Shown: positions 1 through 11,143, numbered from the stretch's first letter. The stretch: 64,000 nucleotides of DNA from Methylopila turkensis (GCF_027922325.1 NZ_BSFL01000002.1:62001-126000), one strand, 5' to 3'. Notes: a model not told the origin generated them from the sequence alone. Numbers and translations: made by a program.

Positions 1-463
1 CCGCCATTTCCGGAAGCACCAGGGCGCCGAGGCCGAGCTCCATCATCGCGCGGAGTTGAGTCAGGCCACGGTAGCCGCCCATGGCGCCGCCCGACACCGC
101 GCCGAGCGCGAAGACCTTGGTCTTGAAGGCCGGCAGCGGCGGCCGTCCCTCAATGTTCACGCGCGACATCCAGTCGAACGCGTTCTTCAGCAATGGAGAG
201 AAGCTTGCGTTGTATTCGGGGCTCGCGACAAAGGCCCCCTGCTGGGCCACGAACAGATCGACCAGCCGCTTCGCCGCTTCGGGAACGCCCGACTGGCTCT
301 GCAGATCGCCGTCGTAGATCGGCAGCGGGTAGTCCTTCAGCGAGATGTGGGTCACGTCGGCTCCGGCGTCGCGCAACGACCGGGCCGCGAGCGCGGCGAG
401 CTTCTCGTTGAGCGACCCCGAACGGATCGAGCCGGCGACGACGACGATTTTAGGATTGGCCAT
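1..463 (-). CDS. NADPH-dependent FMN reductase family protein (C-terminus cut by window edge)
   Basis: Flavodoxin-like NAD(P)H:FMN/quinone reductase. Translating the minus strand from the ATG at 463 gives MANPKIVVVAGSIRSGSLN, whose glycine/serine-rich phosphate-binding loop after the first beta strand is typical of the family. SPEYNASFSPLLKNAFDW follows around residue 80, matching the conserved PEYN-S-P-LKN-DW block, and then GAVSGG and GGYRG segments. About 154 residues are visible, so only the last few tens are missing. These cytosolic enzymes bind FMN and transfer hydride from NADPH to flavin, quinones or azo compounds; the physiological substrate cannot be told from sequence. The next gene on the same strand starts at 1189, so this one is probably transcribed alone or at the end of that unit. 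Confidence 0.85.
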   Translation of the reverse strand, partial: MANPKIVVVAGSIRSGSLNEKLAALAARSLRDAGADVTHISLKDYPLPIYDGDLQSQSGVPEAAKRLVDLFVAQQGAFVASPEYNASFSPLLKNAFDWMSRVNIEGRPPLPAFKTKVFALGAVSGGAMGGYRGLTQLRAMMELGLGALVLPEMA

Positions 464-565
464 GGCGTTCCGTCGTTGGGCGAACGCGCGGCCTGCGCGC
501 GCCCTTGCGCAGAATGGATAGTCAGGAGCGCGCGTCCTCGCAACTTGCGCCGCGGATTCCCGCCT

Positions 566-1189
566 TCAAATCGGGCGACGGTAGATCCAGACGCGGGCCG
601 GCGGCAGGTTGAGCCAAACGCGCGGGGAGCCGACGGTGGAGACTGAGCCGATCGCCTCGCGGGGTATCGGCGGCGCGACGCCATATGTGAACTGGATGAA
701 GGGCGCGCCCGGACGGGACATGTCGAAGCACTGATCGAGCAACGCGACCCGCTGGCGCACGGGCTTTGTCAGCAGCGGCAGGCTGGAGACGGTGGCGATC
801 AGCGGCGAGTCGATCCGGCCGGAAAGAGTTTCGGCGGCGGAATAGGCGTCGCCCTGCACCACCTTCGCGCCCGGAAAACGCTTCTGGAGCAGCGGCACGA
901 ACTCCGCGTTGAACTCGATCAGCACCAGCCGCTCGGCAGGCACGCCGCGCTGGATCAGCGCCTCCGTAACGGGTCCGGTGCCGGGGCCAATCTCGAGCAC
1001 CAGCCCGTCTTCCGTCGGGTCCACGTAGCGCGCCATCATTCGCGCCAACGCCTTGCCCGACGGGCTCACGGCTCCGGTGACGAGCGGCTTGTCGAACCAC
1101 GATTTGAGAAAGCGCGCCTCGTCCGCGAGATCGATGCCCTTCGTGCGGGCGCCGAGGCGGCGTTCGTTGCGCCTTGCGGGCTCAAGCAT
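566..1189 (-). CDS. Class I SAM-dependent methyltransferase, PmtA-like (phospholipid N-methyltransferase family)
   Basis: 207 aa. The SAM-binding motif I is VLEIGPGTGPVTEALI (about residues 64-79), followed by an acidic motif II (LVLIEFN) and a motif-IV-like VSSLPLLTKP. The preceding WFDKPLVTGAVSPSGKALA and the terminal PPARVWIYRR are hallmarks of the alphaproteobacterial PmtA group, which methylates phosphatidylethanolamine toward phosphatidylcholine at the membrane face. That lipid role is inferred from family resemblance; some relatives are unassigned methyltransferases. The protein is close to full length for the family. The ATG at 1189 is the first in frame. It lies downstream of dnaJ on the same strand with an 85-bp gap, so it may be read through from dnaJ. 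Confidence 0.75.
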   Translation of the reverse strand: MLEPARRNERRLGARTKGIDLADEARFLKSWFDKPLVTGAVSPSGKALARMMARYVDPTEDGLVLEIGPGTGPVTEALIQRGVPAERLVLIEFNAEFVPLLQKRFPGAKVVQGDAYSAAETLSGRIDSPLIATVSSLPLLTKPVRQRVALLDQCFDMSRPGAPFIQFTYGVAPPIPREAIGSVSTVGSPRVWLNLPPARVWIYRRPI

Positions 1190-1274
1190 ACAGGGAAGCT
1201 CCGTTACGACGCGAAGAGCACAATCCGGACGTTACGATGGTCAGTATCGCGACGGTGTGACAAGAGCCACGACG

Positions 1275-2402
1275 TCACGCTCCTCCGAAAAACTCCTTCA
1301 CCCGCGAGAAAAAGCCGCTCGATTCCGGATGGTTGGCCTCGGAGGATTCGGCCGCGAACGATTCCAGCAACTCGCGTTGGCGGCGCGTCAGCTTCTGGGG
1401 AATCTCCACGACCGCCTGAATGTACATGTCGCCGAACTCCTTGGACCGCAGCACCGGCATGCCCTTGCCCTTCAGCCGGAACTGCATGCCCGACTGCGTC
1501 CCTTCGGGGATCTTAACGCGCGTCCGGCCGCCGTCGATGGTCGGGGCCTCGAACGAACCGCCAAGGGCGGCCGTGGTCATCGGGATCGGCGCGCGGCAGT
1601 AGAGGTCGGCGCCATCGCGCTGGAACAGCGGGTGCGGTTCGATCGACAGGAAGATGTAGAGATCGCCGGCCGGTCCGCCCCGGGTCCCGGCCTCTCCCTC
1701 GCCGCCCAGGCGGATGCGCGTTCCGTCCTCGACGCCCGCGGGGATCGCGACCTCGAGCGTGCGTTCGCGGGTGACGCGGCCCGCGCCCTGGCAGGCGCCG
1801 CAGGGGTCGTCGATGATCTCGCCGCGCCCGCCGCAACCCGGGCAGGTCCGCTCCATCAGGAAGAAGCCCTGGCTCGCGCGCACCTTGCCGGCGCCGCCGC
1901 AGGTCGGGCACTGGCGCGGCTTGGAGCCGGCCTTGGCGCCCGTGCCGGAGCAGACCTCGCAGGTGATGCTGGTGGGAATACGGATCTGCGCGGTCTTGCC
2001 GGAGAACGCGTCGTCGAGCGTGATCTCCATGTTGTAGCGCAGGTCCGCGCCGCGCTCGCGCCCGCCGGACGACCGCGCGCGGCCGCCGCCGCCGCCGAAG
2101 AACGAATCGAAGATGTCGGACATGAAGTCCGACATGTCGGCGCCGCCGGCGCCGCCCCCGCCGCCGAAGCCGCCCTGCTCGAAGGCGGCGTGGCCGAAGC
2201 GATCGTAGGCCGCGCGCTTCTGCGGGTCCTTCAGGCAGTCATAGGCCGCGTTAAGCTCCTTGAACCTGGCCTCGGCGGCCGCGTCGCCGGGATTGCGGTC
2301 CGGATGCCATTTCATCGCCGACTTGCGGAACGCGGCCTTCAGTTCGGCGTCGGTCGCAGTCCGCTCCACCTCGAGAATCTCGTAGAAGTCGCGTTTTGAC
2401 AT
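1275..2402 (-). CDS. dnaJ: Molecular chaperone DnaJ
   Basis: 375 aa, normal length. The N-terminal J domain carries the HPD tripeptide (H33-P34-D35) that stimulates DnaK ATPase. A Gly/Phe-rich linker (about residues 75-110) is followed by four CxxCxGxG zinc-binding repeats ([32 protein letters not shown]; about 148-205) and the C-terminal substrate-binding barrels. DnaJ delivers unfolded clients to DnaK in the cytosol. Unusually, an FkbM methyltransferase gene lies between dnaJ and dnaK, and dnaJ has its own heat-shock-type promoter (2441-2469) with a short leader of about 30 nt. It starts with [12 protein letters not shown], which fixes the start. Confidence 0.97.
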   Translation of the reverse strand: MSKRDFYEILEVERTATDAELKAAFRKSAMKWHPDRNPGDAAAEARFKELNAAYDCLKDPQKRAAYDRFGHAAFEQGGFGGGGGAGGADMSDFMSDIFDSFFGGGGGRARSSGGRERGADLRYNMEITLDDAFSGKTAQIRIPTSITCEVCSGTGAKAGSKPRQCPTCGGAGKVRASQGFFLMERTCPGCGGRGEIIDDPCGACQGAGRVTRERTLEVAIPAGVEDGTRIRLGGEGEAGTRGGPAGDLYIFLSIEPHPLFQRDGADLYCRAPIPMTTAALGGSFEAPTIDGGRTRVKIPEGTQSGMQFRLKGKGMPVLRSKEFGDMYIQAVVEIPQKLTRRQRELLESFAAESSEANHPESSGFFSRVKEFFGGA

Positions 2403-2440
2403 TCCGTCACCAGCTTTGGACCGCGCCCGACCGCACGGTC

Positions 2441-2469
2441 AGATAAAGTGAACAGGGTCGACCCGCAAG
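2441..2469 (-). promoter_or_regulatory. Putative sigma-32 (RpoH) promoter of dnaJ
   Basis: On the minus strand CTTG (2466-2469) is followed by 18 nt and TTTATCT (2441-2447). The alphaproteobacterial RpoH consensus is CTTG-N17/18-CYTATNT; only the first base of the -10 box deviates. Spacing is identical to the dnaK promoter candidate at 5529-5557. The predicted transcript starts about 30 nt before dnaJ. Confidence 0.55.
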
Positions 2470-2552
2470 AACGACGGCGTCGACCGTGATGAACATGCCG
2501 CCAGACCATGCCTAAGGACGGTCCGGGCGGATTATGATCTTCGCGCAGACCG

Positions 2553-3416
2553 TCAAACCTGCCCGAAACGCGCCGCAACGACGTTGAGCCGGGTGCGCGC
2601 CGCGATCTCGTAGCCGTTCGACCTCAGCAGGCCGATCATCGGCGCCGCCTCGGCCTCCGAGCGCCCGACCTCGACGACCAGGGTGCGCGGCCAGACCTCG
2701 ACCGGCGCGGTCTCGAACAGGCCTGCGACCACGTCGAAATCCATGCCCTCGACGTCGACCTTCATGGCGTCCACCACGGCGAGACCGTGGGCGGCGAAAA
2801 TCGCGCCGAGCGGCTTCACCTCGACCTCGACGCCGACGCCATGCCCGGGCTCCGTGAGATGCGACTCGCCGCGATTGCGCGGGTCGTCGACCATGCGCGC
2901 CAACCCCGCGACCCGTCCGACGGCCGCGGGCTCGACGGTCACGTCCGCGCCGCTCGCCGCCACGTTGGCCTCGAGGCGCGCGCGGTTGACGGGGTCCGGC
3001 TCGATCGCGAGCACCGAAACGCTTCGCCCCGCTCGCCTGCCCGCGGACGCGAGTGCGAGACCATAGAAGCCCGCGTTCGCGCCGACGTCGACGAAGACGA
3101 AGGGCCTCGCCGGGTCCGCCGCGAGCAGCGCCGTCTCGAGCGCGCGCCGCTCCTCCGCGTCCCAGAGATGGGCCGCGAGGAACACGTGCTTCTCCGTCCG
3201 GTTGGTCGCCGGACGGAGGCGCGCATGGATCGTCGGGAACACTTCGACGTCGTATGGGGCCGCGCTCGCCGCGAAACACACGCGCCTCAGCAGCGAGGCG
3301 AGTCTGCGGCCGACCGCATTATCCGGAACGCCGTCGGCGAGCGACCGCACCGCTTCGACGAAGCGGGACGCGCGGTGCGCGCCGTAGGGCGGCTCGACGG
3401 TCGCATCGGCGATCAT
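2553..3416 (-). CDS. FkbM family SAM-dependent methyltransferase
   Basis: 287 aa. The SAM-binding motif FVFVDVGANAGFYGL (about residues 108-122) and the downstream VDAMKVDVEGMD block are characteristic of FkbM-type methyltransferases, which O-methylate sugars, polyketides or other small molecules. An acidic AIEPDPVNRARLE segment supplies the ribose-contact motif II. The substrate cannot be predicted. It sits between dnaK (68 bp upstream on the same strand) and dnaJ, an unusual place for this family and probably an insertion into an ancestral dnaK-dnaJ pair. It may be co-transcribed from the dnaK heat-shock promoter. Confidence 0.85.
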   Translation of the reverse strand: MIADATVEPPYGAHRASRFVEAVRSLADGVPDNAVGRRLASLLRRVCFAASAAPYDVEVFPTIHARLRPATNRTEKHVFLAAHLWDAEERRALETALLAADPARPFVFVDVGANAGFYGLALASAGRRAGRSVSVLAIEPDPVNRARLEANVAASGADVTVEPAAVGRVAGLARMVDDPRNRGESHLTEPGHGVGVEVEVKPLGAIFAAHGLAVVDAMKVDVEGMDFDVVAGLFETAPVEVWPRTLVVEVGRSEAEAAPMIGLLRSNGYEIAARTRLNVVAARFGQV

Positions 3417-3483
3417 TGGCGGGGTCCAGGCAGGCGATCGCCGCCCGCCCCCAGTTCTCCGGGGACGGACGGCGTCAGCCTGA

Positions 3484-5391
<1,908 letters not shown>

Positions 5392-5528
5392 GTGTCCCAT
5401 TCCTCTCATTCAGCGTTCAGCGAACCGAAGCGGCCCCGAAGCGGCCCGCTGCGGGGCGGTTCTTGCGAACGCCCGGCAGCACCTCGGTTCCTCGAAAGAA
5501 TTCCCGCGTCCCCGCGGGGTCGGCGGGG

Positions 5529-5557
5529 ATATAAGGAGGCGATTTCAGGGCCGCAAG
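5529..5557 (-). promoter_or_regulatory. Putative sigma-32 (RpoH) promoter of dnaK
   Basis: Minus strand reads CTTG (5554-5557), 18 nt, then CTTATAT (5529-5535), a full match to the alphaproteobacterial RpoH consensus CTTG-N17/18-CYTATNT. The predicted start lies about 130 nt before the dnaK ATG, leaving a GC-rich leader. No CIRCE-type inverted repeat was seen. Confidence 0.65.
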
Positions 5558-5676
5558 TCGCGCGATGACGCCGGCGTGAGGGACGGGGAAGGCGGCGTGC
5601 GCCGGGAGACGGGCGCGCGGCGGCTGGCCCCGTCCTGTCCGCTCCGGGACATCGACCGTCAAAGCCGAGACGCGGG

Positions 5677-6405
5677 TCAGCGCGTCCTGGTTTCCCGGAG
5701 CTGGGCGCGCCGCGTCGTCAGATCCTCGTAAGCGAGCAGAAGCTCGACCCGGCAATCGGCGGCGACCTCCCGTGGCGCGCCCATCGACAGCGTCACGGGC
5801 GCTGACTCGCCGCCGCCGCGCAGAGAGACTTCGCCGCGACCAGCCGCGACCGACGTCACCGCGACCCGCCAAGTCTTGCCGCAGATCGGCGTTTCGGAGC
5901 TGTCGGCGAGCGTCATGACCCGCCCCGCGGCGAGCGCGGCGGTCTTGACGCGTGTCTTTTCGAGGTCGGCGTTCAACTGACGCGCGCGGTCCAGCATGGA
6001 GCCGGCCGGTGCGTCACCAGTCGACGGGGGCGGCCCGGCCGACATGGACGTCGAGGGCGGGAGCGCCGGCTTGGGCGGCGCGACGTCTGCGGCGGACGGC
6101 AGACCGACCTTTGGCGCGGGCGACGCGACCTCCGCTTTCCGCTCCACCTGCGGTGGGGCCGCGGCGCGATCAGACGGAGCGGGCGCCGCGCGTTCCGGCG
6201 TAGCGGGGGCTTGCGGCGGCGCCTCTCCGCTCCTGAGGAGGCCGGTGATCGACTGAACGAGATCGTAGGCGACCGTGTCCTTCGGCGCGCTCAGCACGTT
6301 GGTGAAAACGGTCCCGACGAACCCGGCGACCGCGAGGGCCGCGGCGCCGATCGCGCCCTTGGCGAGCGCGCCCCAACCTGCTTTCGTCTCCCCGGACGTG
6401 GTCAA
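5677..6405 (-). CDS. Hypothetical membrane-anchored protein with proline-rich linker
   Basis: 242 aa, family not recognised. One hydrophobic segment near the N-terminus (about residues 16-40, AIGAAALAVAGFVGTVF) would anchor it in the inner membrane. A long Pro/Ala-rich low-complexity stretch follows (about 60-130), and then a compact C-terminal domain with two cysteines (PICGKTW and ADCRVELL) that could form a disulfide. The layout suggests a periplasmic domain on a flexible stalk. It is divergent from alkB (68-bp gap) and lies upstream of dnaK on the same strand. Function cannot be assigned. Confidence 0.6.
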   Translation of the reverse strand: MTTSGETKAGWGALAKGAIGAAALAVAGFVGTVFTNVLSAPKDTVAYDLVQSITGLLRSGEAPPQAPATPERAAPAPSDRAAAPPQVERKAEVASPAPKVGLPSAADVAPPKPALPPSTSMSAGPPPSTGDAPAGSMLDRARQLNADLEKTRVKTAALAAGRVMTLADSSETPICGKTWRVAVTSVAAGRGEVSLRGGGESAPVTLSMGAPREVAADCRVELLLAYEDLTTRRAQLRETRTR

Positions 6406-6473
6406 ACGCGTTTCCTCCCACGCTGATCCCTCTCCGTAATTCTACGGATCAATCCTGCGCGCCTCAACCTCAC

Positions 6474-7064
6474 ATGAAGTTTGCTCCCGGCCATCTCTCC
6501 CCCGACGAACAGGTCGCCCTGCTGGCGGCGCTCCGCGCGGCTCTCGCGGAAGCTCCGTTGTTCACGCCGACCATGCCGCGCACCGGCAAGCCGTTCTCGG
6601 TGCGGATGAGCAATCTCGGCCCGCTCGGCTGGGTGTCGGACCGCGACGGCTACCGCTATCAGGCGACCCACCCGGTCACGGGCCGGCCATGGCCGCCGAT
6701 CCCCGAGAGACTGCTGACGGCCTGGGACGAGATCGGCGGCTACCGGCTTCCCCCGGACGCCTGCCTTCTGAACTGGTATGAGCCCGGCGCGCGCATGGGT
6801 TTGCATCAGGATCGCGACGAGCAGGATCTCGACGCCCCCGTAGTTTCGCTGTCGCTCGGGGACGAAGCCGTGTTTCGCATCGGAGGCCTGAAGCGCGGCG
6901 ACCCGACCCGCTCCTTCCGACTGGCCTCAGGCGACGGGATGGCGCTAATCGGCGACAGCCGCTTGGCCTATCACGGCGTCGACCGCATCGTTCCCGGCAC
7001 GTCCGCCCTGCTCCGCAAGCAGGGACGGATCAATCTGACGCTGCGCCGCGTCCGACGCGGCTGA
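6474..7064 (+). CDS. alkB: DNA oxidative demethylase AlkB
   Basis: 196 aa. Fe(II)/2-oxoglutarate dioxygenase that removes methyl lesions (1-methyladenine, 3-methylcytosine) from DNA. The iron triad is visible: H111-Q-D113 in GLHQDRDE and H167 in AYHGVDRI; the 2-oxoglutarate-binding arginine motif RINLTLRRV follows near the C-terminus. LLNWYEPGARMGLH is the typical approach to the HxD. Length fits the bacterial family (about 200-215 aa), slightly short at the N-terminus. It is a stand-alone gene with no ada or other adaptive-response gene beside it. Confidence 0.93.
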   Translation: MKFAPGHLSPDEQVALLAALRAALAEAPLFTPTMPRTGKPFSVRMSNLGPLGWVSDRDGYRYQATHPVTGRPWPPIPERLLTAWDEIGGYRLPPDACLLNWYEPGARMGLHQDRDEQDLDAPVVSLSLGDEAVFRIGGLKRGDPTRSFRLASGDGMALIGDSRLAYHGVDRIVPGTSALLRKQGRINLTLRRVRRG

Positions 7065-7074
7065 CCAGACGGCC

Positions 7075-7455
7075 TTAAGCCGCGATCTCGGCCGCCTCGC
7101 GCTCCGGCGAAATGCAGCCGATCGGCGAGCCCGCGGGATCGCTCAGGATCGCGATACGGCCGACGTTCGGAATGAAGGTGGGCTTGCGTAACACGTTCCC
7201 GCCGGCGGCGACCGCCGTCGCGCAGGCGACGTCGACGTCGTCAACCTCGACGTAGGAGAACCAGTGCTCCGGCACGCCGTCGAACTCCGCGTCGTGCATG
7301 TGATAGAGGCCGCCCACGACCTTATCGTCCTTGAACACCAGCCAGTAATCCGCCGCTTCGCCAGCCTGGCGGAAGGTCCATCCCATGGTTGCGGAATAGA
7401 ACAATTTCGCGCTGTCTGGATAGCGCGTGTTCAACTCAGTCCAGTAAAATGACAT
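7075..7455 (-). CDS. VOC family (glyoxalase/bleomycin-resistance fold) protein
   Basis: 126 aa from the ATG at 7455 (MSFYWTELNTRYPDSAKLFY). The opening WxEL-T-D-KAFY pattern, the central MGWTF, VVGGLYHM and WFSYVEVDDVD strands, and the closing GRIAILSDPAGSPIGCI are typical of a VOC domain built from two beta-alpha-beta-beta-beta modules. Members include metal-dependent lyases, dioxygenases and drug-binding proteins; the substrate is unknown. The open frame extends further upstream, but that part has no VOC similarity and lies in a lower-GC intergenic segment, so the internal ATG is preferred. It is convergent with alkB. Confidence 0.8.
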   Translation of the reverse strand: MSFYWTELNTRYPDSAKLFYSATMGWTFRQAGEAADYWLVFKDDKVVGGLYHMHDAEFDGVPEHWFSYVEVDDVDVACATAVAAGGNVLRKPTFIPNVGRIAILSDPAGSPIGCISPEREAAEIAA

Positions 7456-7700
7456 TTGCGCCGACCTTCGATGACCCAGAAACGCCAGCCCAACTCCAGC
7501 GCAGTGTCCCCACAATGCCAACAATCGCCAAAAGCACAAGCTCTGTTCAATAACTGATGGTCGTAAACATGGCACATGGTCCGAAGCGGGGCGAAACCGA
7601 TCTTAAATCTCGTATAAGGAATTCGATCTGTTCCAAAATGACGCAGTTGCAGACAGAATAAAAAGCAGCTGTTTGACGTGATCGATCCCACTCCACGTGA
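7456..7700. other. Lower-GC intergenic segment, no gene recognised
   Basis: About 245 bp clearly poorer in G+C than the flanking genes, especially 7600-7690. Two minus-strand open frames cross it (7431-7691 and 7603-8028), but neither resembles a known protein and both run into real genes in another frame. It may hold the VOC gene promoter or a relic of inserted DNA. Confidence 0.4.
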
Positions 7701-8510
7701 TCAACCTAACACTTGCAGAGGGAGCGTATCGGCAGCGATCCGTCCGCGCCATTGCTGAGGGTAGCCGAGCGACACCTCCTCGTAGCGTACGCCCTCGACG
7801 AACGTGGTCCCACGCATGTGCAGGTGACCCGAGATCACGAGTTCGGCGCGGAAGCGGCGGGGCCAGTCCGCGGTGCGCCGCGTGCCGCACCACAGCGAGA
7901 ACCGCGGCGCCCGCGGCACGCGCACGAGCCCGGCCAGCAGCGGCCAATGATTGATGAGGACCGTGGGCGTCCCGTCCACGCAGGCCGCCGCAAGCCTGCG
8001 CTCCGTTAGATTGCACCGTTCGCGGCACCAGCTCGGACGGTCCGGATGCGGCGACGGATCAAGCATGATCTCGTCCGCGCAACGGACGCCCGCTTCGCGC
8101 GCCCACGCCACCGCCCGCTCGAATGGGACGTCGTCGGGACGAAAGCTGTAGTCGTAAAGCGTGAACAGCGGGACGACCCGAAACGTCCGCCCGCCGAAAT
8201 CCGCCAGAGGATAGTCGTCCTCCGGGGTAAGGGCTCCATGCGCCCGGCACAGCTCCACCAGCCGCTCATAGCGGGCGCGCCCGCGCAACGAACCGGGCGG
8301 CAAGCTCCAGAGTTCGTGGTTGCCGGGGGTCCAGACGAGCCGGGCGAACTTTCCGCCGAGGGTGTCGAGGGCGAAGCGCAGATGCTCCTCCGTCTCGCCG
8401 ACGTCCCCCGCGATCGCCAGCCAATCGTCCGGACGTGGCGTGATGGCCGCCAGCGCATCCCGATTTTCCGTCGAACCGAGATGGAGGTCGCTGATCGCGT
8501 AGAGCTTCAA
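7701..8510 (-). CDS. Metallophosphoesterase (calcineurin-like)
   Basis: 269 aa. The metal-binding blocks appear in order: AISDLHLG (D8-x-H10), AGDVGE, PGNHELW, NHWPL and SGHLHMRG. These five motifs define the binuclear-metal phosphoesterase fold that cleaves phosphomonoesters or diesters. The extended substrate-facing loops are not diagnostic, so nucleotide, protein or lipid substrates are all possible. The ATG overlaps the stop codon of the upstream GAF gene by four bases, suggesting translational coupling. No signal peptide, so probably cytosolic. Confidence 0.85.
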   Translation of the reverse strand: MKLYAISDLHLGSTENRDALAAITPRPDDWLAIAGDVGETEEHLRFALDTLGGKFARLVWTPGNHELWSLPPGSLRGRARYERLVELCRAHGALTPEDDYPLADFGGRTFRVVPLFTLYDYSFRPDDVPFERAVAWAREAGVRCADEIMLDPSPHPDRPSWCRERCNLTERRLAAACVDGTPTVLINHWPLLAGLVRVPRAPRFSLWCGTRRTADWPRRFRAELVISGHLHMRGTTFVEGVRYEEVSLGYPQQWRGRIAADTLPLQVLG

Positions 8511-9049
8511 GCAAGCTCGCTGCGCGATCGCGCATAGGGAGCAACGCCGACTTGGCGCCCCTCGGCCGCGATGGCGCGCCGCAGCCAGAGCAAAGCTTCC
8601 ACCCGGCGCGCGAGCGCGTTCATCGCGGCGCGCTGGCGCGCGTTAAGCCCGCCCGGGCGGGGGTCACGACTGGCGACGCACATCAGCCCAAGGATCAGTC
8701 CATCCGGGGAACGCAACAGGGCGTTGGCGTAAAAGCGGAGATAGGGCGGTCCGTTGACGAAAATGCTGTCCTGGGTGCGCTCGTCCTCGTTCAGATCGTC
8801 GATGACGACCATCTCGCCGCTCGCGAGACTGAGCCGGCAGATCGAGTCGGCGATCGAGATGTTTTCGAGGTTGAGCCCGACGATCGCCTTGAACCAGATG
8901 CGGTCGCTGTCGACGAAGTTGATCGCGGCGAAATCCGCCCCGCACAGCTTTCCAAGCAGAACGGCGATCTCGTCGAACTCGGATTCGCGCGGGGTGTCGA
9001 GGATGCCGTAGCTGCGGAGGCTCCGGAGCCGGCGTGCTTCGTCCAACAT
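8507..9049 (-). CDS. GAF domain sensor protein
   Basis: 180 aa, essentially one GAF domain. LRSYGILDTPRESEFDEI, followed by AINFVDSDRIWFKA and the C-terminal GLMCVASRDPRPGGL block, matches the GAF subtype usually placed before GGDEF or histidine-kinase domains. No output domain is attached here. It overlaps the downstream phosphoesterase by 4 bp, so the two may form a sensor-effector pair. A similar GAF segment opens the large GGDEF-EAL protein at 54754. Ligand unknown. Confidence 0.8.
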   Translation of the reverse strand: MLDEARRLRSLRSYGILDTPRESEFDEIAVLLGKLCGADFAAINFVDSDRIWFKAIVGLNLENISIADSICRLSLASGEMVVIDDLNEDERTQDSIFVNGPPYLRFYANALLRSPDGLILGLMCVASRDPRPGGLNARQRAAMNALARRVEALLWLRRAIAAEGRQVGVAPYARSRSELA

Positions 9050-9271
9050 GATCGTAAGGTTCCGATCGGTCCTGCAGTTCGATACGGTTAGGGCGCGCAG
9101 CGGATGATCGGAGGCCAGCCAGCGCTGAAACGGGATTCATTTCCATCACAACGGGATGCGCCGCAAGGGCCGCCCCGAAAAATGTGAGTATAACAGACGC
9201 CCACGCGGCATTTCCCGGCCCGCGCGGCGCGGGCGCTGGACGGCTCCGCCAGCGGGCGATAGCTCAAGGAC

Positions 9272-11059
9272 ATGGCGCTGCTTATAGATCCGAGACGCGG
9301 CGACATTGAGGACGACGCGTCCAGCACCAAGCTGTGGTCGCTCGCCTCGCTCGCCGCCTGGGTCCTGGTGGAGGTCAGCCTCCCCAAGCTGATCCTGTCC
9401 TGGCTGCTTCTGATCGTGCTGCCGTGCCTGCTGCTCGGGGCCGCGCCGCTCGCCGTCACCGCTTGGCTCTCGACCTTTTCGCGACACGCGGTTGACGTTT
9501 TCAGCGGCCTCGCCCCCATGCTCGCCTTCACCGGGTTGCTCGCGCTGGCGGCCTTTGGCGGCCGGCCAGCCTTCCGTCTCGCGGAGCGCAGCTTCTGGTC
9601 GTTGAACGCGCTCGCGGTGCAACCGAGCTTCGTGCTGTGCCGCGAAGCCATGAGGCATTTCGTCGGACGGCGCCTCTCGGTCTATTTTCGCCGCGACGGA
9701 CAGCGCGTCGGACAGGTGACGGCGATCGCCGCGGCGCTGCTGATGTCGCTCGTCTCCGGCGCGGCGGCCTGGGCCGCATGGCCGCATTCGCGCTGGATCG
9801 GATCCTGGGGAGACGTCGCCGAGCCGTTTACGCTGCTTGTCGCCGCCTTTGCGAACAGCGTCGTGCTGTTCGGGGCCTATGTCGCCTGCGGCTCGCTCGC
9901 CTGGGGCGCGGCGGACGCCGCGATGGGCCAGCCGACCGGCCTCGGCGGCTACGATCCCGACCCCGGTCCGGACGCGAAGGTGTGGCGGGTCGCCCATCTG
10001 TCGGACCTCCACACCGTCGGCGAGCGCTTCGGCTTCCGGATCGAAAGCGGCCGCAGCGGTCCGCAAGGCAACGCGCGCCTGGAGCGGACAATGGAGGCGC
10101 TCGCCCGCGTCCATGAGGCCGAGCCGCTCGACCTCGTGCTGGTCTCGGGCGACATGACCGACGCCGGCCGCTCGTCCGAATGGGCGGAGTTTCTCGTCGC
10201 GCTCGAGGCCCTCGCTCCGTCGCTCCGGGACCGGATGCTGTTCCTGCCCGGCAATCACGACGTCAACGTGGTGGACCGGGCGAACCCGGCGCGGCTCGAC
10301 CTGCCGTTCTCGCCTGGCAAACGCCTGAGGCAGCTGCGCGCGCTGGCGATCCTCGCGGGGCTTCAGGGCGAGCGGGTGTTCGTCCCCGACACGGCCGGCC
10401 GGCCGAAGAGCACGCTGTCCGCCTGGCTCGCGCCTTACGCCAGCGCGATGTCGAGCTTCGTGCGGACCGGCCGCGGCAAGCGCGTCTCGGCGATCAGGGC
10501 GTTGTGGGACGAAGCCTTCCCGATGGCGCTCCCGCCCGAGATCCCCGGCGGCCTCGGCGTCATCCTGCTGAACTCGAACGCCGACACCCATTTCTCCTTC
10601 ACCAACGCGCTCGGCCTGATCCCCGCCGAACAGGAGCGCAGGCTGGCCGCAATCGTGAAGGCGCAGCCGGAGACGTGCTGGCTGGTGGCCTTGCACCACC
10701 ACCCCGTCGAATACCCGCGCGCGACCCGCTCGCTGTCGGAGCGGATCGGCACGGCGCTGATCAACGGCAGTTGGTTCCTTCGCCAGCTCAAGCCCGCCGC
10801 CGGGCGGATCGTCGTCCTCCACGGCCACCGCCACGTGGACTGGACCGGACGGTGCGGCCCGCTGCGCATCGTGTCCGCGCCGTCGCCCGTGATGGGCGAG
10901 CCCTATTTCTACGTTCAGCGCTTCGTCTCCGCGAGCGGACGGTTGGCGCTGCTGAAGCCGCAACGCGTCGACCTGGAGAGGAACGCCTCAGCCATCGAAG
11001 CCTCCCGGCCCGCCCCCGCCTGGGCGGAGGCGCGGGACGAAAGGGTGAAGGAAGCCTGA
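9272..11059 (+). CDS. Membrane-tethered metallophosphoesterase
   Basis: 595 aa. The N-terminal 230 residues contain several hydrophobic helices (around residues 28-60, 75-95, 150-170 and 185-210) and anchor the protein in the inner membrane. The catalytic phosphoesterase domain follows: VAHLSDLHTVG (about 244), SGDMTDAG (about 294), LPGNHDVNV (about 327), LHHHPVEYP (about 475) and LHGHRHVDW (about 515). This family hydrolyses phosphoesters with two metals, possibly of lipids or nucleotides given the membrane location, but the substrate is unknown. It is divergent from the GAF gene (222-bp gap, nothing else recognised there) and precedes the EamA transporter. Confidence 0.82.
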   Translation: MALLIDPRRGDIEDDASSTKLWSLASLAAWVLVEVSLPKLILSWLLLIVLPCLLLGAAPLAVTAWLSTFSRHAVDVFSGLAPMLAFTGLLALAAFGGRPAFRLAERSFWSLNALAVQPSFVLCREAMRHFVGRRLSVYFRRDGQRVGQVTAIAAALLMSLVSGAAAWAAWPHSRWIGSWGDVAEPFTLLVAAFANSVVLFGAYVACGSLAWGAADAAMGQPTGLGGYDPDPGPDAKVWRVAHLSDLHTVGERFGFRIESGRSGPQGNARLERTMEALARVHEAEPLDLVLVSGDMTDAGRSSEWAEFLVALEALAPSLRDRMLFLPGNHDVNVVDRANPARLDLPFSPGKRLRQLRALAILAGLQGERVFVPDTAGRPKSTLSAWLAPYASAMSSFVRTGRGKRVSAIRALWDEAFPMALPPEIPGGLGVILLNSNADTHFSFTNALGLIPAEQERRLAAIVKAQPETCWLVALHHHPVEYPRATRSLSERIGTALINGSWFLRQLKPAAGRIVVLHGHRHVDWTGRCGPLRIVSAPSPVMGEPYFYVQRFVSASGRLALLKPQRVDLERNASAIEASRPAPAWAEARDERVKEA

Positions 11060-11143
11060 ACGGAGCCTCTGCGTTTTCAGCGCATCAGGCCCGCGCGCCA
11101 CGGTCGCGCGCCGCCATCTTTCGACCGCAGGACTCACGGCAAG

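Noticed and set aside
1053..2399. 448-aa plus-strand open frame opposite dnaJ
   Set aside because: Shadow of dnaJ codons; Ala/Arg/Val-rich and without domains.
7603..8028. 141-aa minus-strand frame in the low-GC intergenic segment
   Set aside because: It mostly overlaps the phosphoesterase gene in another frame and lacks a ribosome site or family features.
9146..10963. 605-aa minus-strand open frame opposite the membrane phosphoesterase
   Set aside because: Arg/Gly/Pro-biased shadow with no family features.
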